DNA of 33,625 bases from an uncultured Gammaproteobacteria bacterium (GCA_947259955.1 CAMYOI010000001.1:1-33625), one strand, 5' to 3'; counted from the stretch's first letter, positions 1 through 9,421 are shown. The notes: a model not told the origin generated them from the letters alone. Made by a program: numbers and translations.

Positions 1-1
1 T

Positions 2-1438
2 ATTATGGTCAACTGCAATCCGGAGACGGTGTCGACCGATTATGATACGTCGGACCGCTTGTATTTCGAACCGCTGACTCTCGAGGATGTCATCGAGATT
101 GTCCATGTCGAAAATCCGGACGGAGTGATAGTGCATTATGGTGGCCAGACTCCCTTGAAACTGGCACGCGAACTCGAAGCCGCGGGCGCGCGCATCATCG
201 GTACGTCTCCGCAGGCGATCCATCGTGCCGAGGACCGCGAACGCTTCCAGCGACTTCTTCAAGACCTCGATCTGCTGCAGCCGCCCAACCGAATCGCCGC
301 CAGCGCACAGGAAGCGCTGCAACTTGCGGGGGAGATTGGCTATCCACTGGTCGTAAGACCCTCGTACGTACTCGGGGGGCGCGCCATGGAAGTGGTCCAC
401 AACGAAGCTGACCTGGAAAACTACATGAAGGCGGCTATCCAGGTATCCAATGAATCGCCGGTGCTGCTCGACCGCTTTTTGAACGACGCAATTGAGGTCG
501 ACGTGGACGCCATCTGTGACGGCAGGGACGTGCTGATCGGCGGCATCATGGAACACATCGAGGAAGCGGGAGTGCATTCCGGGGACTCCGCCTGTTCGCT
601 GCCGCCTTTCAGCCTTCCGCAAGAAATTCAGGACCGACTGCGCGAGCAGACCCGGGCGATGGCCACGGCACTCGAAGTTGTTGGCTTGATGAACGTGCAG
701 TTCGCCGTAAAGGACGGTCAGATTTACGTGCTCGAGGTCAATCCGCGCGCCTCGCGGACGGTGCCGTTCGTATCCAAGGCAACGTCCAGGCCGCTGGCCA
801 AGATCGCTGCACGCTGCATGACAGGACGCAGCTTGGCCGAACAGAACGTATTGGACGAGGTCGTTCCCCTGTATTACTCGGTAAAGGAGGCGGTGTTTCC
901 ATTCATCAAATTCCCCGGAGTCGATACCGTGCTCGGGCCGGAGATGAAAAGCACCGGCGAGGTCATGGGAATCGGCTGGAGCTTCGGTGAGGCCTATGGC
1001 AAGTCGCAGCTTGCATCGGGTACCAAAATACCTGCCAGCGGGCGGGTGCTGATCAGCGTTAAGACAACGGATCAGAAGCCCTGTGTGACGATCGCACGTT
1101 ATTTGGTCGACAATGGATTCTCCCTCGTTGCCACGCACGGCACCGCGGCGGTATTGAAAGAGGCTGGAATAGAGGTAAAGCGGATAAACAAGGTGCTCGA
1201 AGGACGGCCCCACGTCGTCGATATGATCAAGAACAAGGAGATCGATTTGATTATTAACACCACCGCAGGCAAACAGAGCCTCAAAGACTCCTACACCATC
1301 CGGCGGGCGGCTCTGCAAAACAAAATCACCTACTTCACCACCCTTGCCGCCGCACGCGCCGCCTGCGAGGCGCACAGCGCAGGTACGCATACGAGTGTGA
1401 ATCGTTTGCAGGCATTACATGAGGATGTCCGCCTATGA
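2..1438 (+). CDS. carB: Carbamoyl-phosphate synthase large subunit, C-terminal part (5' truncated by the window edge)
   Basis: Translation [30 protein letters not shown]...[13 protein letters not shown]-grasp motifs ([20 protein letters not shown]) and C-terminal MGS-like domain. Frame is open to the window start. Confidence 0.97.
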   Translation: MMVNCNPETVSTDYDTSDRLYFEPLTLEDVIEIVHVENPDGVIVHYGGQTPLKLARELEAAGARIIGTSPQAIHRAEDRERFQRLLQDLDLLQPPNRIAASAQEALQLAGEIGYPLVVRPSYVLGGRAMEVVHNEADLENYMKAAIQVSNESPVLLDRFLNDAIEVDVDAICDGRDVLIGGIMEHIEEAGVHSGDSACSLPPFSLPQEIQDRLREQTRAMATALEVVGLMNVQFAVKDGQIYVLEVNPRASRTVPFVSKATSRPLAKIAARCMTGRSLAEQNVLDEVVPLYYSVKEAVFPFIKFPGVDTVLGPEMKSTGEVMGIGWSFGEAYGKSQLASGTKIPASGRVLISVKTTDQKPCVTIARYLVDNGFSLVATHGTAAVLKEAGIEVKRINKVLEGRPHVVDMIKNKEIDLIINTTAGKQSLKDSYTIRRAALQNKITYFTTLAAARAACEAHSAGTHTSVNRLQALHEDVRL

Positions 1439-1911
1439 CACGAGTACTACTGACCGCCGACGGGGCCGGGATTTTGCGGGAGGAACTGGCCAGGCTCATT
1501 AAAAAGGAGCGCCCGAGGATCATCAAGGCCATCGCCGAGGCGCGCTCCCACGGCGACCTGTCGGAAAACGCGGAGTACGACGCGGCCCGCGACGAACAGG
1601 GCTTCATCGAGGGTCGCATCGCCGAGCTGGAGGATCAGCTGGCGCGGGCGGAGATCGTGGATCCCAAGAAACTCAATATCGCAGGCAAGGTCGTATTCGG
1701 TGCTTTAGTCGACCTGTATGATGTCGAGTCGGACACCGAAGTGACCTACCAGATCGTGGGCGAACTCGAAACCGATCTCGAACGCGGACGCATATCCCTT
1801 AGCTCACCCATCGGACGCGCCCTGATCGGTAAGGAGGAAGGCGAAGAACTTGAGGTGATTACACCCGGGGGCACCCGGGGATACGAGATCGTCAAAGTCC
1901 GCTACGAGTAG
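1435..1911 (+). CDS. greA: Transcription elongation factor GreA
   Basis: 158 aa with GreA coiled-coil signature ([28 protein letters not shown]) and C-terminal FKBP-like domain. ATGA overlap with the carB stop. Confidence 0.97.
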   Translation: MTRVLLTADGAGILREELARLIKKERPRIIKAIAEARSHGDLSENAEYDAARDEQGFIEGRIAELEDQLARAEIVDPKKLNIAGKVVFGALVDLYDVESDTEVTYQIVGELETDLERGRISLSSPIGRALIGKEEGEELEVITPGGTRGYEIVKVRYE

Positions 1912-1937
1912 GGAATTAAGTATTGTGTCCCCTAAAT

Positions 1938-3197
1938 TCAGTACAGTACTGCGATTTCTATGATTTCCGAGTATTCAAGTTCGAAGGTTGCGCTACCGCC
2001 GACCAGGTGCTGGGTCAGTATCAGCATTTCGGGTCCGGCGTTTTCTATGTAGGCATAGTGAGTTTTGCCATCGTTGGTTTTCACGCGCGCAAGCCGGCTC
2101 AGATGAGTGCCGACTTCCGTAATGGGCGTCGGGTTGAAAGTTTCTTCCCTGGGTTTCTCACTCTCTTCCTCTTTCTCTTCCTCGGTTGCCACCTCGCGTT
2201 CCACAAACAGTTCGCTCAGCGCATTGTCAGCAACCAACACGTTCACACCGAGCCAGTCGACGAAATTAGCCGCTTCGAGTTGAGCTAATTCCGCCGTGCC
2301 GGCCGGCTCCAATGGATCAAGGTTGACGGTAATTCTCGTCGCATTGGTCAGGTGGTTGCGATACGCCTTCGAGAGTTCGTCACTGGGGTACAGGTTGGAT
2401 CGTTCGAGATCAGTGGCTATCCTCCGGATCTGGCTGTTGACGAATTCGCTCGGGGACTCGCCGCTCTTTTGCGAGCAGTACGAAATCTTCTTCTTGATAA
2501 ACGACTCGTCGTCCACGCTGTAAGAGAGGCTGGACAGTTTGAGTTCGGGCGAGAGGATTCGCTGCAGGGACGGAATGGCATTTTGTTTCACAGGAATCGA
2601 TCCCTCGAGGGACACGTTCATCATGTCCGGATTTCTGACGCGCAAGAAAAAATCCAGGGTGCCGGTGGCGGCTGATATTGAATGCTCGAGACGGGCACTC
2701 AGCTCTAGGCGCTGGTATCCCATCGCGTTGTAATCCGCGGACTGGAAAGCACCGTTACCGCACCCCCAGATCGATGTCGGCAGGCTGATCGGCGGCTGCC
2801 AATCCCATTTAGCAGGCTGGGTGATCATATCGCCGAGATCGCTGTCCAGGGAAAGTACGATCTGGTTGGCCGATAAATTGAGTTCTTTCGGAAGCGATTT
2901 TTTATAAAAAGCTTCGAGTATGGGGACGATGCCCTTCGGTTCGTTCCAGGTGGCCAGGAGCGAGCCAACCTTGATAACGTCATCGGAACCTTTTGGTCTG
3001 ATGGTAATGCCGGTCAATCCAATGGGTCCCATCACCGAAGTCCGAACATCTTGGTAGGAAATATCCGCCTGATTCGAAAGCCGGGCCTGTGCCTGTTTGA
3101 ATGTAGCATCGATGGAATACCACAGGAAAGCCTTCACACCGCCCCACACAAGCAAGGGCAGTATCAGGAACAATATGATTACGTTTCGCAGTCTCAT
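1938..3197 (-). CDS. Hypothetical membrane-anchored protein with acidic linker and small C-terminal beta-rich domain
   Basis: 419-aa ORF on minus strand. N-terminal signal anchor MRLRNVIILFLILPLLVWGGVKAFLWY, Glu-rich linker (VATEEEKEEESEKPREE). No family recognised with confidence. Convergent with greA. Confidence 0.8.
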   Translation of the reverse strand: MRLRNVIILFLILPLLVWGGVKAFLWYSIDATFKQAQARLSNQADISYQDVRTSVMGPIGLTGITIRPKGSDDVIKVGSLLATWNEPKGIVPILEAFYKKSLPKELNLSANQIVLSLDSDLGDMITQPAKWDWQPPISLPTSIWGCGNGAFQSADYNAMGYQRLELSARLEHSISAATGTLDFFLRVRNPDMMNVSLEGSIPVKQNAIPSLQRILSPELKLSSLSYSVDDESFIKKKISYCSQKSGESPSEFVNSQIRRIATDLERSNLYPSDELSKAYRNHLTNATRITVNLDPLEPAGTAELAQLEAANFVDWLGVNVLVADNALSELFVEREVATEEEKEEESEKPREETFNPTPITEVGTHLSRLARVKTNDGKTHYAYIENAGPEMLILTQHLVGGSATFELEYSEIIEIAVLY

Positions 3198-3246
3198 GAT
3201 TGCCAGTATCTAGTTCGCAAACTTGCGTAACAGCCTGTCGGCTTGA

Positions 3247-4032
3247 TCAGACAGGTTGATCTTCGAGATCGAATTCATAGGCGACACTTGAATAATTATC
3301 CGTATTTCGGGGCGCTGCTGGAGCATAGGTTCTTTCCTCTAATATTAGTCGATTATCCCGGGATACGAGAAGTATAGTAGAACTACGCGTACCGTATGTG
3401 TCTCCGCTAATAAATGCTGACGATAACAGCTCCTCCCACTCCGCGCTCACACCTGATTCCGGCAGGTCCTCGTTGCTGGCGCGCGTCTGATCGCAGAGTA
3501 TGGAAAACAACGAATCAGCGTCCAGGTGATCGCGTTCCAGCAGATTCTCGAGGTTCTGTTTGCCGGTTCGCACCTTCGGCCATGGTGTATCCAGTAGGTG
3601 ATTACTCAAACCGTAGATTCCCTTTTGCAGCGGCTTCACGCCGCGCTCCCGGTTCGAAAAATACACGGCATGCGAAAGCGAACCGGCAACCAGGTTGAAT
3701 CCGTTATAATGATCGGCGCTTGCAGCCAGGCTTGCTATATAGTCGTCCGGAGTGGAATAGGTAGTGAGGTATTCGCTGACCAGCGCGCCCCTTGATGTTT
3801 CGAATTTGGCGTCGTTTGATTCCCTGTAGTTGGTGACGGCCGCCCAATGTCCGTATCTCGTCACGCCGAACCAGGTGCCGCCCTTTTCGAGGTCCTTTCC
3901 GGCTATGACACCTTGATGTTCGGCCCACCTATGAGCCGCCGATGTCGGGCGATCATAGAATTCGTCGCGATTGGCGGCGGCTACGAGCCGGTAATCCGGA
4001 TGGGTATCGATGGCCAGGAACAACAGGCACAT
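3247..4032 (-). CDS. NRDE family protein (TANGO2-like)
   Basis: MCLLFLAIDTHPDYRLVAAANRDEFYDRPT...GGTWFGVTRYGHWAAVTNYRE...SRGALVSEYL. NRDE motif and Cys2 match the family N-terminus, so the start at 4032 is preferred over the longer ORF start at 4137. Confidence 0.88.
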   Translation of the reverse strand: MCLLFLAIDTHPDYRLVAAANRDEFYDRPTSAAHRWAEHQGVIAGKDLEKGGTWFGVTRYGHWAAVTNYRESNDAKFETSRGALVSEYLTTYSTPDDYIASLAASADHYNGFNLVAGSLSHAVYFSNRERGVKPLQKGIYGLSNHLLDTPWPKVRTGKQNLENLLERDHLDADSLFSILCDQTRASNEDLPESGVSAEWEELLSSAFISGDTYGTRSSTILLVSRDNRLILEERTYAPAAPRNTDNYSSVAYEFDLEDQPV

Positions 4033-4040
4033 TGCAAGGA

Positions 4041-4334
4041 TCAACCGGGCAGTTGGATAACCGGTGGTTCCGCCTCGCGGAAGATGACGCCCACCCGCCC
4101 GAGGGTCTGTACCAGGTCGGCGCCGGTGGCGGCGCATACCGAGGCCAGCAGCCTATCGCGTTCTTGCCTTGCCAGGGCCGGTAATTTTATCTTCAGCAAC
4201 TCGTGGTGGCTAAGCCCCCCCTCGATCTCGGCCACGACGCTGTCATTGAGGCCCTTGTTGCCGATGGTTACGACAGGACTGCGGCCATGGCACAGCCCGC
4301 GCAGATAGCGCTTCTGTTTTCCGGTAAGTGTCAA
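4041..4334 (-). CDS. yhbY: Ribosome assembly RNA-binding protein YhbY (CRS1/YhbY domain)
   Basis: LTLTGKQKRYLRGLCHGRSPVVTIGNKGLNDSVVAEIEGGLSHHELLKIKL is typical YhbY. Divergent from rlmE as is common. The start is uncertain: the longest ORF begins at 4379, but homology begins near a TTG at 4334. Confidence 0.85.
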   Translation of the reverse strand: MTLTGKQKRYLRGLCHGRSPVVTIGNKGLNDSVVAEIEGGLSHHELLKIKLPALARQERDRLLASVCAATGADLVQTLGRVGVIFREAEPPVIQLPG

Positions 4335-4384
4335 AATGTTCGAGTATCGTTTACAACCCAGGGATTCCCAGTGTGACATAGATC

Positions 4385-5011
4385 ATGAGTCGGAGAAAAC
4401 CAAAGACCAGGCAATGGCTGCAGGAGCGGCGCAATGACGGCTACGCTCGGCAGGCCCGCCGGCATGGATACCGCAGCCGCGCCGTCTACAAACTGGCGGA
4501 GATTGATCACAGGGACAGGCTCATCAGGCGCGGGATGCGCATACTGGAACTGGGCGCCGCTCCCGGCGGTTGGTCACAATACCTGGCGGAAAAGGTAGGT
4601 CCGGAGGGGCAGGTCGTTGCGGTGGACGTCATCGAAATGGCAACCGTGCAGAACGTTCAATTCATTCACGGCGACTTTACCGACCCCGCCGTGCGGAAGC
4701 TCCTGATTGAGGCACTGGGCTCAGCCGACCTTGTAATCTCGGATGTGGCGCCCAATATTACTGGCGTCAGGGATGCAGATCGGGCCCGTTTTCTGGAATT
4801 GCTAGAATCGGCTCTGGACGTGGCGCGCATGACGCTGCGAAATGGCGGCAACATGCTGCTCAAGGTATTCGAAGGCCCCGAAATAAAAGGTTTCAGGAGA
4901 GATTGTGGCCAACATTTCAAAGGCGTTTCCGTGCGGAAACCCTCCGCCTCCCGGCCCAGAAGCCGCGAATACTACCTATTGGCAAAGCAGTTTGTGCGGG
5001 ACAAGGACTAG
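4385..5011 (+). CDS. rlmE: 23S rRNA (uridine-2'-O-)-methyltransferase RlmE/FtsJ
   Basis: 208 aa; SRAVYKLAEID, LELGAAPGGWSQYLAEKV, VISDVAPNITGVRDAD, LLKVFEG. Located just upstream of ftsH. Confidence 0.95.
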   Translation: MSRRKPKTRQWLQERRNDGYARQARRHGYRSRAVYKLAEIDHRDRLIRRGMRILELGAAPGGWSQYLAEKVGPEGQVVAVDVIEMATVQNVQFIHGDFTDPAVRKLLIEALGSADLVISDVAPNITGVRDADRARFLELLESALDVARMTLRNGGNMLLKVFEGPEIKGFRRDCGQHFKGVSVRKPSASRPRSREYYLLAKQFVRDKD

Positions 5012-5133
5012 AATTGCCTGTAGCATTCGGACGATGCAGAATTGAACCAAGCAGGGACGCAGAGGTCCAGACTACCATGAATAAAGTACACTTGAACTGA
5101 TGTATCGGTGTACGCCACACTGCAGGAGCTGGT

Positions 5134-7050
5134 TTGAATAACTTGACCAAAAATCTCATTCTCTGGTTGGTCATCGCCATGGTGTTGATGGCGGTGTTCA
5201 ACAATTTCGCACCTGACGGATCGTCGCCGAATCAGCGTGTGGACTACTCTACCTTTCTGAACGAAGTTAGAGAGGGCCGGGTTGAGCGGGTAACCATCCA
5301 GGGAACCACTATCTACGCGACGACGACTTCCGGCCAGGCTTTCATGACTATTGCGCCTGACGACCGCGGCCTCGTCGGTGACCTGATCGAAAACGGCGTT
5401 GAAATCGAGGCCAAGGAGGAAGAACAGCCGTCCTTCCTGGCGCAGATCATCATCCATTGGTTCCCGCTGCTGCTGATCGTCGGTGTCTGGATCTACCTGA
5501 TGCGGCAGATGCAGGGTGGTGGTGGACGCGGAGCGCTGAGCTTCGGCAAGAGCCGCGCCAGGATGCTGACAGAAGAAAGCAACAAGGTAACCTTCGAGGA
5601 TGTTGCCGGCATAGAGGAGGCCAAGGAGGAGGTGCAGGAACTTGTGGAGTTCCTGCGGGACCCATCCAAATTCCAGAAGCTGGGCGGACGGATCCCCCGC
5701 GGCGTGCTGATGACCGGCAGTCCGGGAACCGGTAAAACGCTGCTGGCCAGGGCGATAGCGGGTGAGGCGAAGGTGCCGTTCTTTTCGATTTCCGGATCGG
5801 ATTTCGTGGAGATGTTCGTCGGTGTCGGCGCGTCGCGCGTCAGGGACATGTTCGAACAGGCAAAAAAACACGCGCCATGCATCATATTTATCGACGAAAT
5901 CGACGCCGTGGGCCGCCAACGTGGCGCCGGTTTGGGCGGTGGCCACGACGAGCGCGAACAGACGCTGAACCAGCTGCTGGTCGAGATGGACGGTTTCGAA
6001 GGCAGCGAGGGTGTGATAGTCATTGCCGCGACCAACCGCCCCGACGTGCTCGATCCGGCATTGCTCCGGCCCGGCCGCTTCGACAGACAGGTACATGTAC
6101 CTCTGCCGGATATACGTGGGCGTGAGCAGATCCTCAAGGTGCACATGCGTAAAGTCCCGCTCGCGGACGACGTGGATGCGAGCATACTAGCGCGCGGGTC
6201 CCCGGGCTTCTCCGGTGCAGACTTGGCTAACCTGATCAACGAGGCCGCGCTGTTTGCGGCACGGGGCGGGAAGAAGCTGGTGGACATGGAGGATTTCGAA
6301 ATGGCCAAGGACAAGGTCCTGATGGGTGTGGAAAGGCGCTCGATCGTGATGCCTGAACACGAAAGGTGGAACACCGCCTACCACGAGTCTGGCCACACCG
6401 TTGTGGCGAAGTCGTTGAAGAACACGGACCCGGTACACAAGGTTACGATCATCCCTCGCGGCCGGGCGCTCGGGGTGACCATGCAGCTGCCGGAGGAAGA
6501 CCGCTACAGCCATGACCGTGAATACCTGCTGTCGAGGATCGCCGTGCTGATGGGCGGCCGGATTGCGGAGGAGGTTTTCATGAAGCAAATGACCACCGGG
6601 GCATCGAACGATTTCGAACAGGCCACCGAACTGGCGCAGAACATGGTGTCGAGGTGGGGCATGAGCGATGCACTGGGGCCGCGCGTATACGGAGAAAACA
6701 ATTCCGAGGTCTTCCTGGGCCGGGACGTCACGACACACCGTAATCTAAGTGATGAAACCGCGCGGAAGGTCGATGGTGAAATCACCCGCATCGTCGAAGA
6801 GCAATACCGTCGGGCCCGCAACATCATCGAAGAAAACAGTGATAAAGTCGAAATGATGGCCAAGGCGCTGATGGAGTGGGAGACGCTGGATTCGGATCAG
6901 ATCGAGGACATCATGTCTGGCAGTGAACCGCGTCCGCCCGCCGACGAGTCCGGGGGTAAACCAGAAGGGCCGTCGGGCGAGCAGAAGGAAGAAAGTTCAC
7001 GCCCGCAGGTCAAACCGAATCTGGACAAACCCGCCGGCGATCAGCCCTAG
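5134..7050 (+). CDS. ftsH: ATP-dependent zinc metalloprotease FtsH
   Basis: 638 aa; two N-terminal TM segments, Walker [27 protein letters not shown] region, HESGH zinc motif. TTG start preceded by AGGAG. Confidence 0.97.
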   Translation: MNNLTKNLILWLVIAMVLMAVFNNFAPDGSSPNQRVDYSTFLNEVREGRVERVTIQGTTIYATTTSGQAFMTIAPDDRGLVGDLIENGVEIEAKEEEQPSFLAQIIIHWFPLLLIVGVWIYLMRQMQGGGGRGALSFGKSRARMLTEESNKVTFEDVAGIEEAKEEVQELVEFLRDPSKFQKLGGRIPRGVLMTGSPGTGKTLLARAIAGEAKVPFFSISGSDFVEMFVGVGASRVRDMFEQAKKHAPCIIFIDEIDAVGRQRGAGLGGGHDEREQTLNQLLVEMDGFEGSEGVIVIAATNRPDVLDPALLRPGRFDRQVHVPLPDIRGREQILKVHMRKVPLADDVDASILARGSPGFSGADLANLINEAALFAARGGKKLVDMEDFEMAKDKVLMGVERRSIVMPEHERWNTAYHESGHTVVAKSLKNTDPVHKVTIIPRGRALGVTMQLPEEDRYSHDREYLLSRIAVLMGGRIAEEVFMKQMTTGASNDFEQATELAQNMVSRWGMSDALGPRVYGENNSEVFLGRDVTTHRNLSDETARKVDGEITRIVEEQYRRARNIIEENSDKVEMMAKALMEWETLDSDQIEDIMSGSEPRPPADESGGKPEGPSGEQKEESSRPQVKPNLDKPAGDQP

Positions 7051-7086
7051 CCCGCGTTGAATTGGCGCGAGGCGCGCTTCCCGTTC

Positions 7087-7110
7087 GTAGGAGCGGCGCC
7101 TCGCCGCGAT
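7087..7110. repeat. REP-like palindrome of the GTAG type
   Basis: GTAGGAGCGGCGCCTCGCCGCGAT: 5' GTAG head followed by a GC-rich inverted repeat (GCGGCG..CGCCGC), in the ftsH-folP intergenic gap. Confidence 0.5.
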
Positions 7111-7163
7111 AAAATGTCGGTCTGGGCAGAGAGGCCGGCTCAGTTTATGCCCTTGCCGGAACC

Positions 7164-8033
7164 ATGCGCTGCAATTCCCCGGAAACAGAATCTTCACGTC
7201 GAGATTGCCCAGCCCTGATATGCGGCAATCGCCGAATCAGTCTGACCCGCACTGTGGTTATGGGCGTCCTGAACATGACCCCGGATTCGTTTTCCGACGG
7301 CGGAAGATTCAATGAACCGGATACCGCTTTGCGTCGCGCGGAATCAATGCTGATGGAGGGGGCGGAGATCATCGACGTAGGGGGCGAGTCGACAAGGCCG
7401 GGTTCCGAGAGCGTTAGCGTGGAGCGCGAGCTGGATCGCGTCATTCCGATTATCGAATCACTGAACCGAAATATCGACGTCGTGGTGTCTATTGATACGT
7501 CGAAACCGGCCGTAATGAAGGAAGCACTCTCCGCCGGGGCCGGCATGATCAACGACGTCAACGCCCTCCGGGCCGAGGGGGCCATTGTGGTCGCCGCCGA
7601 CAACGATGTGCCGGTTTGCCTGATGCACATGCTGGGCGAGCCCCGGACCATGCAGGATGCCCCGGTGTATGACGACGTTGTGGCACAGGTGCGCACCTAC
7701 CTCGAGAATCGAGCGGCGGCCTGTATTGCGGGCGGCATCGACAAGATAAAAATAATCGTCGATCCGGGCTTCGGATTCGGCAAAAATGCTCGACACAACC
7801 TCGACCTCCTGCGCAATTTGGAGCAGCTCGTAGGCAAATACCCCGTGATGGCCGGCCTGTCCCGAAAATCCATGATTGGCAAGCTGCTGGGGCTGCCGAT
7901 GAATCGACGGTTATATGCCAGTGTGGCGCTTGCGATGATTGCCGTGAAAAACGGGGCGAGCCTGCTTCGCGTGCACGACGTCGGGCCGACGGTTGATGCC
8001 GTCCGTATGTACGAGGCGGTATATTGCGATTAA
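7164..8033 (+). CDS. folP: Dihydropteroate synthase
   Basis: VMGVLNMTPDSFSDGG, AEIIDVGGESTRPGS, SIDTSKPAVM, DPGFGFGKNARHN. Downstream of ftsH. Confidence 0.95.
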   Translation: MRCNSPETESSRRDCPALICGNRRISLTRTVVMGVLNMTPDSFSDGGRFNEPDTALRRAESMLMEGAEIIDVGGESTRPGSESVSVERELDRVIPIIESLNRNIDVVVSIDTSKPAVMKEALSAGAGMINDVNALRAEGAIVVAADNDVPVCLMHMLGEPRTMQDAPVYDDVVAQVRTYLENRAAACIAGGIDKIKIIVDPGFGFGKNARHNLDLLRNLEQLVGKYPVMAGLSRKSMIGKLLGLPMNRRLYASVALAMIAVKNGASLLRVHDVGPTVDAVRMYEAVYCD

Positions 8034-8040
8034 ATCGCCG

Positions 8041-8069
8041 TTGTAATTGGCGCCCGTGATGGGTAACAT
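8041..8069 (+). promoter_or_regulatory. Candidate sigma70 promoter for tpiA
   Basis: TTGTAA (8041-8046), 17-bp spacer, TAACAT (8064-8069), then a GC-rich discriminator CGCGCCC. Confidence 0.4.
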
Positions 8070-8110
8070 CGCGCCCTCTTTTTGACCGGTCCTGTTATTT
8101 AGAGCACCCA

Positions 8111-8866
8111 ATGCGTCGTCCTTTGGTAGTCGGAAACTGGAAAATGAATGGCACCCGGGCCGTGGCCTCCGCGCTGGTCGGCGGGCTGCTGGCCGGATTG
8201 AACAGGGATTCGGCCACGGAGGTCGCTGTTTGTCCGCCGTTCGTATACCTATCCCAGGTGATGGATCAACTGCGTGACAGCGCGATATCGTTGGGAGCCC
8301 AGGACCTGGACGTCAACGAAGCGGGTGCGTTTACCGGTGCGGTGGCCGGTGAGATGCTGAAGGATCTGGAATGCCGATATTGCATCGTCGGGCACTCCGA
8401 GAGGCGTACGCTGTATGGGGAGAGCGATGACCTCGTTGCCAGAAAATTCGCACGGGTTCAGCAATGCGGATTGACACCCATCCTCTGCATCGGTGAAACG
8501 CTCGACGAGAGGGATAACGATGCGACCGAAGCCGTGCTTAATCGCCAGCTGGAATCGGTAATCGATCGCTGCGGTATCGGAAGCCTGTCCAATGCGGTGA
8601 TCGCGTACGAACCGGTGTGGGCAATAGGAACCGGTAAAACCGCTTCCCCGGATCAGGCGCAGCAGGTGCATGCGTTCATTCGCGGCAAGCTGTCGCGGCT
8701 GAATGCGAAAGTTGCGGAGAACCTGCGTATCCAATACGGTGGCAGCGTAAAAGCGGACAACGCAAGAGAATTGCTCAACCAGCCGGATATCGACGGTGGT
8801 TTGATCGGCGGTGCGTCCCTGAAGGTCGATGATTTCCTGGCCATATGCCATGCCGCGGATGCTTAG
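8111..8866 (+). CDS. tpiA: Triosephosphate isomerase
   Basis: VVGNWKMNGT, CIVGHSERR, AYEPVWAIGTGK, IQYGGSVKADN. Confidence 0.97.
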   Translation: MRRPLVVGNWKMNGTRAVASALVGGLLAGLNRDSATEVAVCPPFVYLSQVMDQLRDSAISLGAQDLDVNEAGAFTGAVAGEMLKDLECRYCIVGHSERRTLYGESDDLVARKFARVQQCGLTPILCIGETLDERDNDATEAVLNRQLESVIDRCGIGSLSNAVIAYEPVWAIGTGKTASPDQAQQVHAFIRGKLSRLNAKVAENLRIQYGGSVKADNARELLNQPDIDGGLIGGASLKVDDFLAICHAADA

Positions 8867-8884
8867 ACGAAGAGTATTCGATAA

Positions 8885-9277
8885 ATGATTAGCATATTGT
8901 TAGTGATACACGTATTGGCGGCCGTTTCGATTGTCGTGTTGGTATTGCTGCAGCAAGGCCGGGGCGCGGACATGGGCGCCGCGTTCGGCGGCGGCTCACA
9001 GACGTTGTTCGGCGCACGCGGGTCTGCGAATTTTCTCAGCCGGATCACGGGTTTGCTTGCGGCGGTGTTTTTCGTTACCAGCCTGACTCTGGCCTATATG
9101 TATGGTCAAATTACCGCGCCGCAGAGTGTGACTGATCAGGTCGTTTCGCAACCCGTGCAGAGCAGGAGTGAGAGCGATATTCCCCAAGTTCCCGATGCCG
9201 GGGAAGAGCAGACACCCGACCGTGACGTACCTGCCTCGCCGGAGCCGGCTGCCGGCTCGGGGCCCGCGAAAGAATAG
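8885..9277 (+). CDS. secG: Preprotein translocase subunit SecG
   Basis: 130 aa; VLVLLQQGRGADMGAAFGGGSQTLFGARGSANFLSRIT; Pro/Glu-rich C-terminal tail. Confidence 0.94.
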   Translation: MISILLVIHVLAAVSIVVLVLLQQGRGADMGAAFGGGSQTLFGARGSANFLSRITGLLAAVFFVTSLTLAYMYGQITAPQSVTDQVVSQPVQSRSESDIPQVPDAGEEQTPDRDVPASPEPAAGSGPAKE

Positions 9278-9301
9278 ATTGATTCCCTGCGGGGAGATGT
9301 A

Positions 9302-9386
9302 GCCGAAGTGGTGGAATTGGTAGACACGCCGTCTTGAGGGGGCGGTGGCGCGAGCCGTGCCGGTTCGAGTCCGGCCTTCGGCACCA
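9302..9386 (+). tRNA. tRNA-Leu (anticodon GAG)
   Basis: gccgaag...cttcggc acceptor stem, CCA encoded, T-arm GGTTCGAGTCC, anticodon arm CCGTC-TTGAGGG-GGCGG, long variable arm. Position after secG matches E. coli leuU. Confidence 0.96.
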
Positions 9387-9392
9387 GCTGTC

Positions 9393-9421
9393 TTGACTTG
9401 CCCAGGTGTGCAGCCTAGACT
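9393..9421 (+). promoter_or_regulatory. Candidate sigma70 promoter for the nuo operon
   Basis: TTGACT (9393-9398), 17-bp spacer, TAGACT (9416-9421), GC-rich discriminator GCGCGGGCGC. Starts 7 nt after the tRNA-Leu CCA. Confidence 0.55.

Noticed and set aside
5086-5113. GTACAC / GTGTAC inverted arms upstream of ftsH
   Set aside because: 6-bp arms with a 16-nt gap could occur by chance and have no supporting context.
5008-6374. 378-aa and 293-aa minus-strand ORFs opposite ftsH
   Set aside because: Antisense shadow ORFs of a confidently assigned gene; Ser/Arg/His-rich translations without domains.
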